A DNA stretch of 64,000 nucleotides from positions 695,415 through 759,414 of the forward strand of contig NZ_DS022277.1 in NCBI RefSeq assembly GCF_000153725.1. Direction: 5' to 3'. Source of the stretch: Salipiger bermudensis HTCC2601. GTDB taxonomy: Bacteria > Pseudomonadota > Alphaproteobacteria > Rhodobacterales > Rhodobacteraceae. Made by a program: the position numbers and the translations under genes. The notes below the pieces were generated by a model that saw nothing but the letters and a program-made list of their open reading frames with translations, was not told the DNA's origin and did not search any database. Positions 42,975 through 51,643 of the stretch are shown here, in pieces (positions within the stretch are counted from its first letter, which is position 1; each line of letters begins with the position of its first letter).

Positions 42975-43621
42975 ACCGGCACCAGACGCCCGTCGCGCAG
43001 CTCCAGAGCCTCGGGTGCCAACGCCGCGCGGAAAGAGGGGGCGTGGCTGACCAGAAGGATCGCCTGCGGCAGGGCACACAGGATCTCGAGCAGGCGCGCC
43101 TCGTTCTTGGTGTCGAGCGCGTTTGTCGGCTCGTCGAGCAGCAGCGCCTCGGGCTCCATCGCCAGCACTGCGGCCAGCGTCACCAGACGCTTCTCGCCCC
43201 CCGAAAGCTTGTGGGTGATGCGCCCTTTCAGGTGCATGAGGTCGAGATCGTCCAGAACCTTGTCGACGATGGCCAGCGCTTCGTCCCGAGAGCGTCCGAG
43301 ATTGAGCGGGCCGAAGGCGATGTCCTCGGCCACGGTCGGGCAGAAGAGCTGATCGTCGGGATCCTGAAAGACCAGACCGACGCGGCGCCGCAGCTCGTGG
43401 AAATCGGCCTCTTTCGAGCGTGATGTGCCGAACGCGGTGATCGTACCCGAGTCCGGCGCCTGCAGCCCCATAATGATCCGCAGAAGGGTCGACTTGCCCG
43501 AACCGTTGGGCCCGGTCAGGGACAGGCGCTGGCCGGGCGCAAGGCGGAGCGAGGCCCCGTCGAGCACCGGCGGATGGCCGGGGTAGGCAAAGCGGATGTC
43601 CCGCAGATCGAGCAGCGTCAT
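42971..43621 (-). CDS. cbiO: Cobalt ECF transporter ATPase CbiO
   Basis: 216 residues, short for CbiO. Walker A GPNGSGKST, Q-loop VFQDPDDQLFCPTV (the QDPDDQLF motif is typical of ECF ATPases), signature LSGGEKRL, Walker B ALLLDEPTNALD, switch LLVSHAPS. Powers the cobalt importer. ATG 43621 overlaps the cbiQ stop. The long open frame upstream is antisense/shadow of cbiQ. Confidence 0.93.
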   Translation of the reverse strand: MTLLDLRDIRFAYPGHPPVLDGASLRLAPGQRLSLTGPNGSGKSTLLRIIMGLQAPDSGTITAFGTSRSKEADFHELRRRVGLVFQDPDDQLFCPTVAEDIAFGPLNLGRSRDEALAIVDKVLDDLDLMHLKGRITHKLSGGEKRLVTLAAVLAMEPEALLLDEPTNALDTKNEARLLEILCALPQAILLVSHAPSFRAALAPEALELRDGRLVPV

Positions 43622-44400
43622 AGGGTATCCAGCAGCAGAAGGCCAAGGCAGAGAGCGGTCATCGCCGCGCCGACGACCCGGTCGCGCCTGGTCAGTGCGA
43701 AGTCCTGCATCAGAAGCAACCGGCCCGAGAAGCCCCGGCATTTCATCGCCCCGAGGATGCGCTCGGAACGTTCGATGGCCCGTACCAGCATCATGCCGAC
43801 AAGATAGCCGAAGCTGCGATAGGTGTGCCAGTTGCTGCCGGGGCGGAAGCCGCGCACCTTCATCGCGCCGCGCAGGCGCAGGTATTCCTCGCGCAGGACC
43901 TCGATATAGCGGATCGTGAACATTAGCAGGTGCACCAGTGTTTCGGGGCAGCGCAGCCTGTGCAGCGCGTGGCCCAGCGTCACCGGCTCGAGCGTTCCGA
44001 CCAGCACCATCAGGGCGAGGATCACCGCATTGGCGGTCAGCGCGATCTCGACCGCCTGCCAGAGCCCTGCCCAGCTGGCGGTGAGGCCCCAGATCGTGAC
44101 GATCGGAGGGCCCGGGACCGAGAACGGCAGCAGCACCAGCATGAACAGAATGAAGCCGTCCATCATTGCCATCCGCTTCAGGGTGGGCACCGGTGGCAAC
44201 CGCGACGCGGCAAGCAGCAGCAGCGCCGTGGCCAGCGCGGCGCAGAGCGCCGGCAGCGAGGTCAGCGCCACCGTGACGGTGCCGAAAAGGCAGGCCATGA
44301 CGATGCGCAGACGCGGATCGAGTGCTCCGATGATCCCCGCCCGATCGCTGTCGCCGGCCTCGGAGAGGGTCGCCTCGCGATGTCCGAGCGCATGTGCCAT
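43618..44400 (-). CDS. cbiQ: Cobalt ECF transporter transmembrane component CbiQ
   Basis: 260 residues with about five hydrophobic segments. The family coupling helices are visible as LRLRGAMKVRGFRPG and RILGAMKCRGFSG, the two AxxxRG motifs that contact the ATPase. DPRLRI near the N-terminus is also typical. The ATG at 44400 overlaps the preceding stop (TGATG). Confidence 0.93.
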   Translation of the reverse strand: MAHALGHREATLSEAGDSDRAGIIGALDPRLRIVMACLFGTVTVALTSLPALCAALATALLLLAASRLPPVPTLKRMAMMDGFILFMLVLLPFSVPGPPIVTIWGLTASWAGLWQAVEIALTANAVILALMVLVGTLEPVTLGHALHRLRCPETLVHLLMFTIRYIEVLREEYLRLRGAMKVRGFRPGSNWHTYRSFGYLVGMMLVRAIERSERILGAMKCRGFSGRLLLMQDFALTRRDRVVGAAMTALCLGLLLLDTL

Positions 44401-44987
44401 CAGCCCGCGAGCCTGCGCCGTGCGGCAAGGTAGAAGCCCAGCCCGAACAGCCCGACGATATAGCCGATGCCGCCGAGGATGGTCTGCAGGTCGTTGTGCT
44501 CTCGATAGGCGGCGATCTCGCGACGCAACGGGCGGATCTCGTTGCGCACCGCCTCGGCGATGGCCCGTCGCCGGGTCTCGGCAAGCGCGGCCATGCTGGC
44601 GCCGGCGTCGGCGGCGGGGGCAGGAGCGGCGGGCGGTTCGGCCTCCGGGGTGGCGGGTGCGGCGGCACCGAGGATTCCCGCCACCTCTTCGGCCGGCATG
44701 GTGACTTCGGCCACGTGACCGGCTCCGAGATCGGCACGGAAGGTGTGAGCGACGGGCGCAGTCGGGACGAAGAGGAAGAAGCCGTCCTCGTCGGTGATCG
44801 TGCGGCCAAGCTCGGCCCCGTCCGGCCCGGTCACGACGACCTCGGTCCCCGCGGCCATGTCGCCGTTCGAGAAGCCGAGTTCGCCCTCGATGGCATCGCC
44901 GGACGGAAACACACCGGCGACGACCTTGTGGGCCAGAGCGGGCAGTGGCGCGCAGAGCAGCGCCGTGATCAGGAAAAGATGTCTCAT
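44400..44987 (-). CDS. CbiL/NikL-like accessory component of the cobalt transporter
   Basis: 195 residues. A signal peptide (LITALLCAPLPALA) is followed by a carboxypeptidase-regulatory-like beta domain (GELGFSNGDMAAGTEVVVTGPDG ... TDEDGFFLFVP), an Ala/Pro/Glu linker, a helical region and a C-terminal membrane anchor (GIGYIVGLFGLGFYLAARRR). Mature protein would begin HKVV. This replaces the small CbiN subunit. NikL proteins usually accompany nickel importers; the B12 riboswitch here argues for cobalt. Confidence 0.82.
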   Translation of the reverse strand: MRHLFLITALLCAPLPALAHKVVAGVFPSGDAIEGELGFSNGDMAAGTEVVVTGPDGAELGRTITDEDGFFLFVPTAPVAHTFRADLGAGHVAEVTMPAEEVAGILGAAAPATPEAEPPAAPAPAADAGASMAALAETRRRAIAEAVRNEIRPLRREIAAYREHNDLQTILGGIGYIVGLFGLGFYLAARRRLAG

Positions 44988-45595
44988 GCGATGGCGTTCC
45001 GGGTGAAGAGCTCCGGTTTGACCTTGCGGGCGAGCAGCACGGCAAAGCCGGCGAGCAGCGCCTCGATGACCATGACCGGAAGATGGGCGAAGAACACGAG
45101 CTTTGCGGCGGGCAGGAACGCGTCTCCCGACAGCGCCAGCGACAGCGCGACCATCGCGGTTGTCCCCGCGATGGCGAAGCCACCGCCAAGGCCGCCCCAG
45201 AGCGCGCCCTGACCGGGAGTGCCGCGCCCGATCAGCCGCCCGAAAATCAGCCATGCCAGCATCGCTGGCAGGGCGATGTTGAGGGTGTTGATCCCAAGGA
45301 CCGTGAGCCCGCCGAAGCCGAAGAATACCGCCTGCAGCAACAGGCCGACGAAGAGCGCCGGAAAGGCGGCCCAGCCGAGCAGCAGCCCGGCCAGCCCGTT
45401 GAGGATCAGATGCACCGAGGAGGGCCCGATCGGCACGTGGATCAGCGACGCGACGAAGAAGCTTGCAGATAGAACGCCCGCGGTCGGGATCCGGTCGATG
45501 TCGAGCGATCTCAGGCCCATGGCGATGCCACCGGCGGCGGCGATGCCGCCACCGAGGACCACCGCGTTCGACAGGGCGCCGTCGACGATGTGCAT
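44984..45595 (-). CDS. cbiM: Cobalt ECF transporter substrate-binding component CbiM
   Basis: 203 residues, starting MHIVDG, in which Met1-His2 co-ordinate the metal in CbiM/NikM. PIGPSSVHLILNGLAGLLLG carries the second conserved His, and six to seven hydrophobic segments follow. It binds Co2+ in the membrane. Overlaps the CbiL-like gene by four bases; six bases separate it from the CbiK-like gene. Confidence 0.94.
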   Translation of the reverse strand: MHIVDGALSNAVVLGGGIAAAGGIAMGLRSLDIDRIPTAGVLSASFFVASLIHVPIGPSSVHLILNGLAGLLLGWAAFPALFVGLLLQAVFFGFGGLTVLGINTLNIALPAMLAWLIFGRLIGRGTPGQGALWGGLGGGFAIAGTTAMVALSLALSGDAFLPAAKLVFFAHLPVMVIEALLAGFAVLLARKVKPELFTRNAIA

Positions 45596-45601
45596 GCGCG
45601 C

Positions 45602-46387
45602 CTACTCCAGATCCCAGGCGCGGATCCAGATCACCGCGTCCTGGCTGAGTTCCTTGCCCTCGTGCTCGGTCTCGGGGCCCGAGCCTAGCGCGGCAAAGCC
45701 CCAGTAGCCGGCCTTGGGGACGCCGAAGGTGAAGTAGCCATTGGCGTCCGAGACCGCCACCACGGCCCCGCCCGGCAGCGGCGACACGGTGGGCTCGGAG
45801 GACGCCGCGCTCTGCATGTCGGGCTCGGCCGCCATGTACTCGATCTCGATTTCTGCCCCGGCAACCGGGGCGCCATCGGCGACAACCTGGCCTGTGAAGG
45901 TGCCTCCGGAGATGACGTTGTAGGGCTTGTTCAGCGGGATGATCTCGGTTGGCAGGCCGACCGGCTGGTCCCAATCGGTGGGCAGTTCGTTGCGGTTCAG
46001 GAAGGCCTTGGTGATCTGCTGGATATAGATCTCCTCGGACTCCTCGTAGTAGGGCTGCGGCACCGTCACCAGCACGTAATCGCCCGAGCGCCTGACCGGC
46101 ACCGTGCCCCGGAAGGCCGCGCCCTCGTTCTCGCCGCCGCTGAACATGACCGGTTCGAGCGTGCCGAGAAGATCTGTCTTCTCGCCGTTGTGGATCATGA
46201 AGAACGCTTCGGGCGTCTCCAGGTCCATCACGTGGCCGTTCTCGAACGGGTGCCAGAAGATCAGCTTCACCGGCACATCGCCAGGCGTCTCGATCATCGT
46301 GTCGGTGGTGTATTCCAGCAGAAAATGCGCCTGCGCGGCTGCCGGGATGGCAAGCGCCGCTGCTGCGGCAATCAGGGTCGTCTTCAT
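45602..46387 (-). CDS. CbiK/NikK-like periplasmic DUF4198 protein
   Basis: 261 residues. Signal peptide cleaved after AQA, giving a mature N-terminus beginning HFLLEYTTD, then beta-rich blocks (KLIFWHPFENGHVMDLETPE, PEAFFMIHNGEKTDL, YNVISGGTFTGQVV, ANGYFTFGVPKAGYWGFAAL) of the DUF4198/GM family. It is first in the transporter operon, downstream of a cobalamin riboswitch. Likely captures cobalt in the periplasm for CbiM. ATG 46387 is chosen by the signal peptide; the upstream frame runs into the riboswitch. Confidence 0.88.
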   Translation of the reverse strand: MKTTLIAAAAALAIPAAAQAHFLLEYTTDTMIETPGDVPVKLIFWHPFENGHVMDLETPEAFFMIHNGEKTDLLGTLEPVMFSGGENEGAAFRGTVPVRRSGDYVLVTVPQPYYEESEEIYIQQITKAFLNRNELPTDWDQPVGLPTEIIPLNKPYNVISGGTFTGQVVADGAPVAGAEIEIEYMAAEPDMQSAASSEPTVSPLPGGAVVAVSDANGYFTFGVPKAGYWGFAALGSGPETEHEGKELSQDAVIWIRAWDLE

Positions 46388-46551
46388 CAGGCTCGTCGTC
46401 CTTGTCCTTTGCGCCACACCCGGCGCAACTGTCTTTGAGACATCGGGACAAGAGCTTGCGATCCTCGCGCGCGGACAGGGCCGGCACCACGCGGATCCGC
46501 TCTGGCGCTCACCCCGACGCCCGGCTTGGCGCCCGTTCCAGGGGCGCGTAT

Positions 46552-46748
46552 CCGGCAGGTCTCCTGACTTGCGGGTCATCGCGCGGGCTGGCCTTCCCGG
46601 ATTGCTCCAGTGGCACGATCAGCCGTTGCTCGCCGCTTACAGTTGCGGGGGCAGTCGCAGAATTGGCCGTGACCGAATGGCCCGTGCCGCACTGCGTTCC
46701 CTTCTTGCGCCCGGGGCAGAGACTGCACCGGGACCGGATATGCGTCAG
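46552..46748 (-). ncRNA. Cobalamin riboswitch upstream of the cobalt transporter operon
   Basis: Read on the minus strand: GGTCCCGGTGCAG, then GAAGGGAACGCAGTGCGG, then CTGCCCCCGCAACTGTAAGCGG, and the B12 box AAGTCAGGAGACCTGCC at 46570-46554. All core elements are near consensus. It lies about 165 bases ahead of the CbiK-like start, so cobalt uptake falls when cobalamin is sufficient. Confidence 0.95.
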
Positions 46749-46995
46749 TGATGCCAGAGTTTTGCCGCACGCGTCAATCGGCGTCTCGCTGCAGGGCAGC
46801 GAGACGCGCCCACCGCGACCCTGTCAACGACCTGCGGCAGCCACTCGGGCTGCCGGGGCTTGCCGCTGTGCTGATGCAGGCAGCCCACCATCCGACATTC
46901 CCGGTCGGAGCCCGGCCGAGGCACCCTCCGGGCGTGGCCATCCGAAGTCGCCACCAGTCGTCTTGGCAAGTTTGCAACATCGTTTGGAAACCTGA

Positions 46996-47013
46996 AACAT
47001 GCAATTGCATGTT
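46996..47013. promoter_or_regulatory. 18-bp perfect palindrome upstream of the TonB receptor
   Basis: AACATGCAA/TTGCATGTT is a perfect palindrome 80 bases before the receptor start, in a locally AT-rich stretch. TTGCAA also occurs at 46973. The size suits a dimeric metal regulator (Fur/Zur/Mur class) or a MarR protein. Most of the rest of 46749-47093 holds nothing I can identify. Confidence 0.6.
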
Positions 47014-47093
47014 ATGCCATGCCCGGAGTAAGCGAACGTCAAGCCAGGCCCTGCCCAGCCAACCTTTGGGAATTTGTGAGGGGAACAGGGATC

Positions 47094-49022
47094 ATGGCAT
47101 CGACCATCACCAAAACGGTATTGCTGGCCGGCACCGCAAGCGCGGCGTTCGCGGCGCAGGGCTGGGGGCAGGAGCTTGAGGGCTACTACGCGCTAGACCC
47201 GTTGTATTTCGAACAGCTTGACGGCCTTGCCGGCGCCGCGGACCGCGCCACGTCGATGTACGTGTCGGGGCGCGAGCTTGAACATGCGCGCACCGGCGAT
47301 CTGAAGGACCTGTTCTCCGGCATTGCCTCGGTGAGCGTCGGCGGGGCCATTCCCGTCGCCCAGAAGATCTTTGTCAACGGCGTCGACATGCTCAATCTCG
47401 GCGTCGTGGTCGACGGCACCGCGCAGAACAACCGCACCTTCCATCACGCCACCGCGAACGCCATCGACCCCGGCCTGCTGGAAGAGGTGCGTGTCGATGC
47501 CACCGTCTCGCCCGCCGATGCCGGGCCCTATGCGCTGGCCGGCTCGGTGGTGATGGAGACCGTGGACCCTGAGCGCCTGCTGGACGAAGGGCGCAACTTC
47601 GGCGGCAATGTGCGCCTGAGCTACGGCGACAACGGCGAGACCTTCCAGCGCGCGCTGACGCTTGCGGGCCGCACCGGCGGGCTGTCGGTGCTGGGCTATG
47701 CCAAGCGTGCCACCGGCGAGGACTATGTCACTGGCGATGGCGACACCATGGGGGGCACCGCCGCCGATCTCGACAGCCTGCTCGGCAAGATCGCCTACGA
47801 GAGCGAAAGCGGTCATCGCATCGAGTTCTCGGGCCAGCAGCTTCGGGATGACACGTTGCGCCAGTACCGGGCCAATTTCGGCGGCGACGACTCGGACCTG
47901 CGCACCTACGACACCACGCGCACCAGCTATTCGCTGCGCTACGAGAACACCGCCGCCACGGGGCTGTGGGATCCCTCGGCGCATCTTGGCTATTCCGAGA
48001 GCGATATCATCGTCGAAGAGCCATATGACAGCAACGGCCTGTCCTGGACCAAGTCGGCGACGCTGATGAACACCTTCAACCTCGCGACAGGCACGGTCAA
48101 CGCGGGCTACGACTGGCGCGAGCGCTTCGGCGAATACGACAGCCCCGCCTTTGACGAGTACCAGACCGAACAGAGCGTCACTCACGGCCTTTTCGCACAG
48201 GCCCGTCTGCAGCCGACCGACGCGCTCGGCCTGTCCTTCGGCGCGCGCTACGACTGGCAGGAGTTCGAGGGCGTCACCGGCGAGGAGGTGTCCCATTCCG
48301 GTGCCTCGGGCAACCTTTCGGCGACCTACGCGGTCACCAATGAGCTGACGCTGCGCGGCGGTGTCTCGTCGGTCTTTGGTGGCATCGACATCGAGGACAA
48401 CTACACCTATTGGGAGTTCCTGCCGCCCTTCGACTATGGCACGCTCGATCCGTCCCGCGCCCGCAATGCCTCGCTGGGCCTCGACTGGGAGCGCGGCAGG
48501 CTCAAGCTTGGCGGCGAGCTCTTCATCACCCAGATCGACAATGCCCGCGGCGGCACCGACAATTTCGACTTCGAGAGCCGCGGCTTCAACATCGGCGCGA
48601 GCTACGGCTGGGACAGCGGATTTGCCCGTTTCACTCTTTCGAAAAGCGACACCCGCATCGACGGAGACCGGTCCGACAGCTACGACCAGCTTGATTTCGG
48701 TGCGCCGCTCGGCACGGTCATGGCGTTCGAGATCGATCAGGAGACCGGCGTAGATGGTCTGAACGTTGGTGGCGGCATAGATGCCGCGCTCGATTACGAG
48801 ATGCCCTCGGGCCTCGAGGATCTCGAGGGCTACACCGTCGTCAATGCCTATGCCGAGTACGTGCCGCCGCAACTCGACAACATCACCGTGCGCGCGTCCG
48901 TCGACAACCTGTTCGACACGGAATACGCGGATCGCGCCACCTATGGCAGCGACTACGTCGGCTTCACCACGCTCAAGGAGCCGGGTCGGACGTTCTCCCT
49001 CACCGTCGTCGGACGCTTCTGA
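47094..49022 (+). CDS. TonB-dependent outer-membrane receptor
   Basis: 642 residues from ATG 47094 (AGGGG upstream). A signal peptide precedes a plug domain (ATSMYVSGRELEHARTGDLKDLF...IFVNGVDMLNLGVVVDGTAQNN...EEVRVDATVSPADAGPYALAGSVVMETVD) and a beta-barrel of alternating aromatic strands ending GRTFSLTVVGRF with a terminal Phe. The histidine pair in RTFHHATANAIDP sits on the plug and could contact a metal complex. Ligand unknown; closeness to the cobalt/B12 genes makes a cobalt, cobalamin or other metal chelate possible, but it has no riboswitch of its own. Confidence 0.9.
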   Translation: MASTITKTVLLAGTASAAFAAQGWGQELEGYYALDPLYFEQLDGLAGAADRATSMYVSGRELEHARTGDLKDLFSGIASVSVGGAIPVAQKIFVNGVDMLNLGVVVDGTAQNNRTFHHATANAIDPGLLEEVRVDATVSPADAGPYALAGSVVMETVDPERLLDEGRNFGGNVRLSYGDNGETFQRALTLAGRTGGLSVLGYAKRATGEDYVTGDGDTMGGTAADLDSLLGKIAYESESGHRIEFSGQQLRDDTLRQYRANFGGDDSDLRTYDTTRTSYSLRYENTAATGLWDPSAHLGYSESDIIVEEPYDSNGLSWTKSATLMNTFNLATGTVNAGYDWRERFGEYDSPAFDEYQTEQSVTHGLFAQARLQPTDALGLSFGARYDWQEFEGVTGEEVSHSGASGNLSATYAVTNELTLRGGVSSVFGGIDIEDNYTYWEFLPPFDYGTLDPSRARNASLGLDWERGRLKLGGELFITQIDNARGGTDNFDFESRGFNIGASYGWDSGFARFTLSKSDTRIDGDRSDSYDQLDFGAPLGTVMAFEIDQETGVDGLNVGGGIDAALDYEMPSGLEDLEGYTVVNAYAEYVPPQLDNITVRASVDNLFDTEYADRATYGSDYVGFTTLKEPGRTFSLTVVGRF

Positions 49023-49027
49023 ACACC

Positions 49028-49056
49028 GCACCGCGCCCGCAGGTCGGGCGCGGTGC
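49028..49056. terminator. Bidirectional terminator between receptor and MarR-like gene
   Basis: GCACCGCGCCCG / CGGGCGCGGTGC is a perfect 12-bp stem with a 5-base loop, filling the 39-base gap between two convergent stop codons. No T-run, but symmetrical and very stable. Confidence 0.75.
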
Positions 49057-49061
49057 CCCAT

Positions 49062-49541
49062 TCAGGGATAGAGCCGGATCAGCATCCGTGACAGCGCATA
49101 GGCCTCCTCGGTGCTCATCCGTGGACCAAGCCGCGCGCGAATGGCCTCCTCGTAGACCGTCCAGAGGCGTGCGTGCAGCCCTTTCCCGGCCTCGGTCAGC
49201 GCGAGCATCTGCCCGCGCCCCGGCCCCGGTCTCGGGCTGCGGCGAATCCAGCCGGTCGCCTCGAGCCGGGCGGCGTGTCGTGAGAGCGAATATTGCGGCA
49301 TGAACAGCTTGTCTTCGAGTGTGGCCATTGCGATGCCATCCGGGCCGGCGCGCTCGAGCTCGAGCAGGATCTCGTACCAGACCGGATCGTCGACGCCCTC
49401 GCCCTTGAGCGCGCGGGCGATCTCGGGGCCAAGGCAGCGCTGGATCCGCAGAAGATTGAACCAGACGCGGTTGTAGGCCATCTCGTCGTAGGAATCTGAT
49501 GCGAATGCCGGGTGCCTGCTGTCGGTGCCTTGCGCGCTCAC
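49062..49541 (-). CDS. MarR-like winged-helix transcriptional regulator
   Basis: 159 residues from GTG 49541, which has TGGAGAC 7 bases ahead; ATG 49481 lacks a ribosome site. Body: VWFNLLRIQRCLGPEIARALKGEGVDDPVWYEILLELERAGPDGIAMATLEDKLFMPQYSLSRHAARLEATGWIRRSP, a MarR helix-turn-helix, then a basic wing and LTEAGKGLHARLW. It is convergent with the TonB receptor. Target unknown; the receptor palindrome is one candidate. The upstream gap 49542-49798 (257 bases) shows no gene. Confidence 0.85.
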   Translation of the reverse strand: MSAQGTDSRHPAFASDSYDEMAYNRVWFNLLRIQRCLGPEIARALKGEGVDDPVWYEILLELERAGPDGIAMATLEDKLFMPQYSLSRHAARLEATGWIRRSPRPGPGRGQMLALTEAGKGLHARLWTVYEEAIRARLGPRMSTEEAYALSRMLIRLYP

Positions 49542-49798
49542 GTCGGGTCTCCAGAGTGTTTCCGGGATCGGGATACCCGGCCCGGGCCGGCGGGCCAAGG
49601 CCCGGCAGCGATGCTGGCGAGCGACGCGCACATCTTGCCCCCGACCACGCTTCTTTCCGAGCGAGGGGGGGAGGGACCAGCCTGTCGGTCGAGGCGCCGG
49701 AGACAGGGAGGTTGGTTCAGCCCGCTTGTCGCTGAGGCCGCAGCCGCCAGTCTTCGGAACGGATCGGCCGCCACCGTCGCGCGGTGACCGATCCGTTG

Positions 49799-51118
49799 TC
49801 ACGTCATCGTTTCGGCAAAAGCTTCGAGCAGCCTGAGCCGGTCGGTGGCATACTCGACGATTTGGCTGGCGGTGTCCGTGGGCACGCTGTCGGGCAGCCG
49901 CTCGAGCGCGCGATGCAGCGCACCGGGCGCGGCGGCCAGGAGATCGCGGACGGCGCGATGCCGCGCCTCAACCGGCACACCGGCGCGATGTGCGGTTTCG
50001 TCGAAGTGCCGTGGCAGGATCTTGTCGAGACGATAGTGGCCGCGCTTGCCTACCGACATGGCCAGCTGGAGATCCTTGTGCCGGAACCCCGCGCGCAGCC
50101 GTTCAGGGGCGGCGCTCATGATGTCGTAGAGCGGCGTCATGCGAAAGCCGTCGCCCTCGAGGAAGATCGAGTAGTTCTTGGCATGCCCGTCGATCGCCGC
50201 GATCATCCAGTTGAAGATCTGCGCTTTCAGGAAGGCCGCCTGATCGTCGATCGGAGTGTCGGACTGCTGCAGCAGCGCGAAGCACTCTGCCATCGATGGC
50301 CCGCCATGCTGCTGATATTTCTCGGCGGAGAACCGGCCCATGGCCTGCAGGAAATCCTCCTGCGGAACCCGCACGAGACCGCCGGCCCGTCTTGGCCGTC
50401 GGTCGAAGCGCTCGACGACCAGGGCGATCTGGTCCTCGAACTGGTGGATCTCGGCCTGGTTCGCCGGCAGTCCCATCTCGCGGGCGAGCAGGAGGCAGAA
50501 ATACTCGTTCTCGACGCTTCCGCTCATGTCGAGCCCGCCGCCCACGATGCCCATGGGGCGCTTGAAGATATGCGTCGTCGGGGTCGATCCGAGCGGGCGC
50601 ATCCAAGCGCCGTCCTTGCGCAGATAGGCGGTCTTTTCCTGTGCCCCCGCCAGCGAGATCCGAAACGGCGCGCCGGGGTCGATGCCCAGCGGGGTGGTGC
50701 TCAGCGACCTGAGCGTGTCTGCGATCTCCGCTTCGGATTGAGCCTCGCCGTCGATCCGGAACGGGTCGGGCGGGGTTGCGCCATGCGGCAGGAACTGCAT
50801 CGCGCCAACGCAATCCTGTCCGATCGCGGCCAGAAGGTCGTGGGGCCGGTCGCTACGCGCCTCGGTGCGCTCCGCGATCTTCTTCCTCAGGTCGGTGCCA
50901 TCGGGGAGCAGGTTTTCGAACACCGCGTCCACCTCATCGCCCGCGCGGATGTCCAGACCAAGCGGAAGGCGGCGCGAGATCGGGAAGGCATACGCCCAGC
51001 CCAGCCAGTCTTCGGCGTATTGGAAGCTTGCGCCGGCAGAGGGGCGGTAGCGGTAGTAGCCGGCCAGCCGCCCGTTGACATGGACGTCCAGCGTGCGGGT
51101 CAGGGGCTTGCGACCCAT
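49799..51118 (-). CDS. hipA: HipA-type serine/threonine kinase toxin
   Basis: 439 residues. The N-terminal couple_hipA-like part (LDVHVNGRLAGYYRYRP, FENLLPDG) precedes the kinase: SLAGAQEKTAYL ATP loop, HIFKRP, catalytic IDGHAKN with D310, K314 and N315, and PLYDIMS with the metal-binding D332. HipA kinases phosphorylate translation-related targets (GltX in E. coli) and stall growth. ATG 51118 overlaps the hipB stop (TGATG). All catalytic residues are present, so it should be active. Confidence 0.92.
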   Translation of the reverse strand: MGRKPLTRTLDVHVNGRLAGYYRYRPSAGASFQYAEDWLGWAYAFPISRRLPLGLDIRAGDEVDAVFENLLPDGTDLRKKIAERTEARSDRPHDLLAAIGQDCVGAMQFLPHGATPPDPFRIDGEAQSEAEIADTLRSLSTTPLGIDPGAPFRISLAGAQEKTAYLRKDGAWMRPLGSTPTTHIFKRPMGIVGGGLDMSGSVENEYFCLLLAREMGLPANQAEIHQFEDQIALVVERFDRRPRRAGGLVRVPQEDFLQAMGRFSAEKYQQHGGPSMAECFALLQQSDTPIDDQAAFLKAQIFNWMIAAIDGHAKNYSIFLEGDGFRMTPLYDIMSAAPERLRAGFRHKDLQLAMSVGKRGHYRLDKILPRHFDETAHRAGVPVEARHRAVRDLLAAAPGALHRALERLPDSVPTDTASQIVEYATDRLRLLEAFAETMT

Positions 51119-51384
51119 CAGAAGATGTCTTCGGGCCGGGGGCGGGCGGTCTCGGGTGAGGCGCCTTGCCGTGGCAGGAGAGCGAGGTCGAGTTCAAGCG
51201 CGGCGATGACCGCCAGCAGGAGGCTCAGTTTCGGCTCGTGCGCGGCGGTTTCGATCCGCGAGACCTGCCGCGCATCGGTGCCGGCAAGGCGCGCCAGATC
51301 CGCCTGCGACCAGCCCTTCGCCTTGCGGAGGCGGCGGATCGCGTGACCAAGCGCTGTCGCGTCGCGGAATGTGGTCGCATCCAT
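51118..51384 (-). CDS. hipB: HipB-type antitoxin, XRE-family repressor
   Basis: 88 residues with a HTH_3 domain (LGHAIRRLRKAKGWSQADLARLAGTDARQVSRIETAAHEPKLSLLLAVIAALELDLAL). It should neutralise HipA and repress the operon by binding the repeat at 51448-51467. The C-terminal tail (PRPEDIF) is short and probably flexible. Start ATG 51384 behind GAGGGTG. Confidence 0.9.
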   Translation of the reverse strand: MDATTFRDATALGHAIRRLRKAKGWSQADLARLAGTDARQVSRIETAAHEPKLSLLLAVIAALELDLALLPRQGASPETARPRPEDIF

Positions 51385-51447
51385 GGGACACCCTCATGCC
51401 ATCCGTGTAGGAGCTTCAGGATATGCCATTCTTGTAGTAAATACAAT

Positions 51448-51467
51448 ATACAACACGTATGTTGTAT
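51448..51467. promoter_or_regulatory. Candidate HipB operator/promoter
   Basis: ATACAACA-CGTA-TGTTGTAT, a perfect inverted repeat with 8-bp arms, 64 bases upstream of hipB. A further half-site (AATACAA) lies at 51440. The stretch 51420-51480 is strikingly AT-rich. Rest of the 51385-51643 gap contains nothing else I can name. Confidence 0.65.
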
Positions 51468-51643
51468 TTATCGAATATGCCAGAGATGGCAACTTCCGGC
51501 TCCGCGCGCGACCCAGTGCCCAGCCGCGCGAAGGTGCTCCGGACCTGCGCGACAAACCTGCGATCCCGGCTCTTCACCGCCGACTTGGGCGTCAGGGCTG
51601 CGCCGGGGTCGCGGAATTCGCCACCCCGGCCCGCTGTTTCAGT

